Shown here: piece after piece, positions 4,803 to 8,078 of the stretch
How the letters are laid out: each line of letters opens with the position of its first letter
Position numbering within the stretch: position 1 is the first letter of the stretch
Assembly (NCBI GenBank): GCA_021772555.1
Contig: JAJFLT010000278.1
Span: 1 to 8,078 of the forward strand
Reading direction: 5' to 3'
Origin: Opitutales bacterium
GTDB lineage: Bacteria; Verrucomicrobiota; Verrucomicrobiia; Opitutales; UBA2987
DNA length: 8,078 bases
Program-made: the position numbers and the translations under genes
The notes under the pieces: model-generated
Databases searched by the model: none
What the model saw: the letters and a program-made list of their open reading frames with translations, nothing else
What the model was told of the DNA's origin: nothing

Positions 4803-7202
4803 ATGAAAAAACCACTGATAATCGGCCTGACAACCCTCCTGGCGGTATTGCCCCCGATATTCGCACAAGAGGAAAATATTAGCGAATTACAGGAGTTCAT
4901 ACTGGAGGAAACCGTTGACGATCCCGTGGGAATATTACCTGAAAGACCCACAGATGTCCTCTTTGGCACTGGCCGGACAATACAAACACTACCCAGGTCG
5001 GTCAGCATAATCGAAGGTGATATGCTAGACCGCTACGGAGTTCAAACCATCGCCGATTTTTCCTCAGTGGCGAGCGGTACTTTTACTAACAATTTTTTTG
5101 GTATTCCGGGTGGTTTGGAAATCCGGGGAACTATTGGAGACTCTTTTTTCCGTGGCTTTCGCCGTGTAGAAAATCGGGGAAATTTCCCTACCGCGATAAC
5201 ATCTTACTCTAGAGTGGAGATTGTGCGCGGCCCCCCGAGCCCTTATTACGGTGGTGGGAAAGTTGGTGGGTTTATCAACTATATCCCCAGAACAGCTCGC
5301 ACGGAAACGACAAAATTCATTGAAAAGCCGGTTGGGGAAATTAGCCTTACCTATGGCACCTATGACAAGAAAGTTGCAGAACTAGAATTTGGCATTCCTC
5401 TCTCGCTGAAAAACGGCGTAAAAGGCGGATTTTACTTTTATTCGCAATTCGGTGATTCCAAGAGCTATTACGACTTTCAGTTTCAACGTGACAGGATCAT
5501 ACAGTTTTCTGTGGATCTTGATTTAAATGAAAAATGGAGCCTGGAATTTGGCGGGACCTACCAAAATACGAAAACACGGCAGAACACGGGATGGAATCGC
5601 TTAACTCAGGATCTCATCGACAACGGCACCTACGTCACCGGGCTTGCTGTCACTGACCCGGCCATCGTTCCGCTTCCTGTTTTTGACCAAGATGGAAGTG
5701 GTTTCATCAATGAATCTGAAGGCAGGACAGAAACCGGAGGATCCATACTCGACATTTTCAGGTTCGGCATTCCCCAAGGCAACCCAAGCCCAAACACTGC
5801 CTTGAATGTAACCGGAACAACGAAATTGAGTACCAACCAAGTATTTATTGATACCGGTAACTTCGCGATTGGTGAGACTGGAACCTTATATGCAGATATA
5901 GTCGGAAGATTGTCTGATTCAATTACGATCAAACAACAATTTTTCTTCGATACATTGGAACAGAATAAATATGACAGTTACGGATTTACCTCCGATTATG
6001 CTCCCCATATAATAGAGGACAAGGTTACCCTCATTCACGATTGGCAGCCTGCTGATAATGTTAGGGTGAAAAATGTATTTGGCGGCTCCTATCGCATTAG
6101 CGACGTAGATACCGCGGAAGCATTTTCAAACGGATTACAGATAATTGATCGTCGCGACATATCGGTAGGGCCAACACCGGCAGACAGATTTGAGGGTGCG
6201 TTCACCGATGGGAGAGATTGGGAAATCGACTACGTCAGCGAGTTGGAAGACATTGGACTGTTCTTTATGTCAGACATTACAATTGGAAATAATCTTGGTC
6301 TCGTGATTGGCGGGCGCTGGGATAAATATAATGTTAACTCCAAAAATAAAGCAGGCGGGGGAACCACTAGTGATGACGAGGGTTCCTTCACTTATAACGC
6401 CAGCGCCAATTATATCATAAATGTAAATGATGCGTTCCAGGTGGTTCCCTATATAACTTATGCGGAATCGACTTTTCTTGAAGTGGACCAGGCCGGCGGC
6501 TTGTCCACCGGAGTTATTGCCGGCCAAAACTGGCTGGCTGACTCGGATCTCTGGGAAGGGGGAGTCAAGATGTCGGCATTTGACAAGAAACTGTTGTTGA
6601 CCTTTGATGTATATCAACAAAATCGCACTCGTTTCGATACACAATCTGGTAACGTGGCTAATACCAGATCGACGGGCTACGAATTGGAAATGCGATTTGT
6701 GCCCAATAAACACTGGGCCTTCACCTTTGCCGGCACATGGCAGAAAACCATTGAGACAACGATCCCAGGGACTTTCGGGACGTTTACCGTTATTCCCCCC
6801 GCTTTACTTGGGCTAACACCCGCCGAAGCCTATGGAGGACGCTATTTTACGGGATCCGGTTTTGCCCTGGGTTCTTCCTACGAAGCGGATGGTCAACCCG
6901 ATAAAGTGATAAATATTTACGGTTCTTATACAGGAGAAATCGGACAGTCAACATGGGGCGCAACGTTGGGCACGACCTTTGTTGCAGACGTATTTACCGG
7001 ACGATTGAAGTTTGTCAAACTGCCGGATTATGCCATCACCAATCTTACGATCTTTGTTTCTCAAGGAAAATGGAAATTGAGTGGCGCTATCCGCAATCTT
7101 TTCGACGAGACAAGTTTTCGTTCACAAGCGGTTTTTCACGATGTCCTTGCCTTACCCGGTCCGGGCACGACCGCAGACCTTACATTATCCTATTCCTGGT
7201 AA
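4803..7202 (+). CDS. TonB-dependent outer-membrane receptor (FecA/FhuA-like class) with an EF-hand-type loop
   Basis: The product has 799 residues. A Sec signal peptide spans residues 1-21 (MKKPL...IFA|QEEN). A possible TonB-box-like segment 'EFILEETV' is at 31-38. The plug domain runs about 50-165, with 'PRSVSII' (64-70), 'IRGTIGDSFFRGF' (107-119) and 'RVEIVRGPPSPYYGGG' (137-152), the conserved end of plug domains. A 22-strand-type barrel follows, and the last residues 'LTLSYSW' end in an aromatic, as barrel assembly requires. Residues 295-306 (DQDGSGFINESE) fit the 12-residue EF-hand calcium loop exactly (D1, D3, S5, G6, I8, E12), which is unusual in this family. The protein should import a bound ligand across the outer membrane using TonB energy. 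The class is often linked to siderophores, but similar Opitutales-type receptors are numerous and mostly of unknown ligand. Nearby are a divergent AraC regulator and a downstream secreted amidohydrolase. Confidence 0.93.
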   Translation: MKKPLIIGLTTLLAVLPPIFAQEENISELQEFILEETVDDPVGILPERPTDVLFGTGRTIQTLPRSVSIIEGDMLDRYGVQTIADFSSVASGTFTNNFFGIPGGLEIRGTIGDSFFRGFRRVENRGNFPTAITSYSRVEIVRGPPSPYYGGGKVGGFINYIPRTARTETTKFIEKPVGEISLTYGTYDKKVAELEFGIPLSLKNGVKGGFYFYSQFGDSKSYYDFQFQRDRIIQFSVDLDLNEKWSLEFGGTYQNTKTRQNTGWNRLTQDLIDNGTYVTGLAVTDPAIVPLPVFDQDGSGFINESEGRTETGGSILDIFRFGIPQGNPSPNTALNVTGTTKLSTNQVFIDTGNFAIGETGTLYADIVGRLSDSITIKQQFFFDTLEQNKYDSYGFTSDYAPHIIEDKVTLIHDWQPADNVRVKNVFGGSYRISDVDTAEAFSNGLQIIDRRDISVGPTPADRFEGAFTDGRDWEIDYVSELEDIGLFFMSDITIGNNLGLVIGGRWDKYNVNSKNKAGGGTTSDDEGSFTYNASANYIINVNDAFQVVPYITYAESTFLEVDQAGGLSTGVIAGQNWLADSDLWEGGVKMSAFDKKLLLTFDVYQQNRTRFDTQSGNVANTRSTGYELEMRFVPNKHWAFTFAGTWQKTIETTIPGTFGTFTVIPPALLGLTPAEAYGGRYFTGSGFALGSSYEADGQPDKVINIYGSYTGEIGQSTWGATLGTTFVADVFTGRLKFVKLPDYAITNLTIFVSQGKWKLSGAIRNLFDETSFRSQAVFHDVLALPGPGTTADLTLSYSW

Positions 7203-7425
7203 CAGAAACATATAGATGGGCCGGTTAGTTTACACGATCTTAAGAATTCGAATCAAGGTCCTGCAAAAACATTCATAGGGTTTTGATTGAAATAACTTTG
7301 CGATCATTAAAAAAACCACAAATTTTTTTATTGATCTACCAAGTTTTGCAACCATAGCCGGGCATTGTATTTTGGATGCTACTAATGTTTGCTCTAGGAT
7401 TTCGAATCATTAAAAGGTTAAATCT
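7203..7425. other. Intergenic region between the receptor and the amidohydrolase
   Basis: About 220 nt without a gene. It contains a long AT-rich inverted repeat (7302-7336) and a 9-bp direct repeat TTCGAATCA at 7247-7255 and 7401-7409. The second copy ends just before the AAAAGG ribosome site (7412-7417) of the next gene. No convincing promoter hexamer pair was found; TTGATT (7283-7288) with ATTAAA (7306-7311) is the best weak candidate and would overlap the inverted repeat. The gap is long enough that the amidohydrolase may have its own promoter. Confidence 0.45.
7302..7336. terminator. 14-bp inverted repeat with 7-nt loop, possible terminator of the receptor gene
   Basis: The arms at 7302-7315 (GATCATTAAAAAAA) and 7323-7336 match at 13 of 14 positions around the loop CCACAAA. 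The arm structure (GATCA outside, seven A against seven T inside) is too regular to be casual. It lies 100 nt beyond the receptor stop and 90 nt before the next start. The stem is AT-rich and the T run is in the stem itself, so it is not a textbook Rho-independent terminator; an operator or a bidirectional terminator is equally possible. Confidence 0.4.
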
Positions 7426-8078
7426 ATGATAAACCGCCTGATCTTATTTATTTGTCTACTTTTCTTTTTATCCGGATTGCATGCCCAACAGGATGAGAGC
7501 GTCCAGCAGTTTGATTTGCTGATTTCTGATGCCCGCGTCATAACAGTGACGGGGGAGGTTTTTGAAAAGGCTACCGTTGCGATTAAGGATGGGCGGATTC
7601 ATGAAATAGTTTCAGGCCAACACTCCCTAAAGGCGAAGAGAGAAATACACGCCGACGGAAAAACATTACTGCCCGGCTTGATCGATACGCATTTTCACCT
7701 GATTCAGCAGGAGTACTCACTGGATGAAGAGAGCTTCAACGACTATATAGAACGGGTTCTACCCCATTGGTTATACGGCCTGCAGCTTCATGGAATAACT
7801 ACCATAAGATCAACAGGCGATGCTCTTGAAACGATTCTTGACGTTCGCCAGCGCCTTGCCGACGGCTCCCTTCGCGGTCCAAGGCTGTCTGTTGTGGGGG
7901 CGGGGATTACCGCCGTTGGTGGCCACCCGGCGGCTAACCTCTACCTCCACTATCCGGAAATGCGGAATCGATTTACAAGAGAAGTGGCAACTGTCAAAGA
8001 GGGGAAAAAGGCCGTTCGAGAACTCGCTCGGGCGGGGGTCGACTCAATTAACGTGGTTATACAGGGGAGTTTGCCCGG
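7426..8078 (+). CDS. Secreted metal-dependent amidohydrolase (imidazolonepropionase-like), 3' end off the right edge
   Basis: The first 218 residues are present of a protein that in this family is usually about 400-480. A Sec signal peptide occupies residues 1-20 (hydrophobic core LILFICLLFFLSG, cleavage LHA|QQ). Next comes the small beta-sandwich 'DLLISDARVIT' with 'VAIKDGRIHEI' (51-61), then the metal motif 'LLPGLIDTHFHL' (81-92) with H89 and H91 as first metal ligands. 'GITTIRSTGD' (123-132) follows, and 'GPRLSVVGAGITAVGGHP' (151-168) fits the usual 'GPR.. aG..i...GGH' stretch. The enzyme should hydrolyse an amide or cyclic amide (for example a dipeptide, imide or lactam) in the periplasm. 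Family members commonly carry a metal-bridging lysine in 'IK'; here the matching place reads 'SINVV' with N209. AAAAGG lies 8 nt before the ATG. Family is firm, substrate unknown. Confidence 0.88.
   Translation, partial: MINRLILFICLLFFLSGLHAQQDESVQQFDLLISDARVITVTGEVFEKATVAIKDGRIHEIVSGQHSLKAKREIHADGKTLLPGLIDTHFHLIQQEYSLDEESFNDYIERVLPHWLYGLQLHGITTIRSTGDALETILDVRQRLADGSLRGPRLSVVGAGITAVGGHPAANLYLHYPEMRNRFTREVATVKEGKKAVRELARAGVDSINVVIQGSLP

Noticed and set aside
6270..6713. Minus-strand open frame of 147 residues inside the receptor gene
   Set aside because: Antisense to the barrel-coding region; no domain and no ribosome site seen.
7247..7409. 9-bp direct repeat TTCGAATCA at 7247 and 7401 as possible insertion or attachment scars
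   Set aside because: Too short and too widely spaced (154 nt start to start), with no mobile-element gene between the copies; recorded only within the intergenic entry.

Overview
The window comes from a Gram-negative bacterium. It encodes a TonB-dependent outer-membrane receptor, a Tat-exported periplasmic oxidoreductase subunit and a secreted amidohydrolase. The receptor's plug wording (a signal-peptide product running into 'GILP', then 'PRSVSII', then 'RGPPSPYYGGGKVGGFINY') and its ending in 'SYSW' resemble receptors of Verrucomicrobiota, Opitutales/Puniceicoccales type. This placement is a recollection of family style, not a search result. Coding DNA has moderate GC and the intergenic stretches are clearly AT-rich.

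Layout: (i) 1-1298, minus strand, a nearly complete concentrative nucleoside transporter (CNT/NupC family) whose last few codons lie off the left edge. (ii) 1517-3676, plus strand, a two-gene operon: a Tat-signal small (gamma) subunit followed 9 nt later by an FAD-dependent GMC oxidoreductase (alpha) with a three-cysteine pattern suggestive of a 3Fe-4S cluster. (iii) 3720-4568, minus strand, a MelR-like AraC-family regulator, convergent with the oxidoreductase and divergent from the next gene. (iv) 4803-7202, plus strand, a TonB-dependent receptor carrying a canonical EF-hand-type calcium loop inside its barrel domain. (v) 7426-8078, plus strand, the first ~218 residues of a signal-peptide-bearing metal-dependent amidohydrolase, cut by the right edge.

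How they might fit together (inference): a ligand-sensing AraC regulator sits between an exported oxidoreductase and an outer-membrane receptor/amidohydrolase pair. This is the layout of a small uptake-and-degradation locus: the receptor imports a compound, the periplasmic amidohydrolase opens an amide or cyclic bond, the FAD enzyme oxidises an alcohol or sugar group, and the inner-membrane transporter may take up a product. The substrate cannot be read from the sequence. Several family-defining positions are altered (transporter substrate residues, and a lysine often found in the amidohydrolase family), so the usual substrates should not be assumed.

No rRNA, tRNA, CRISPR array, transposase or attachment site was seen.
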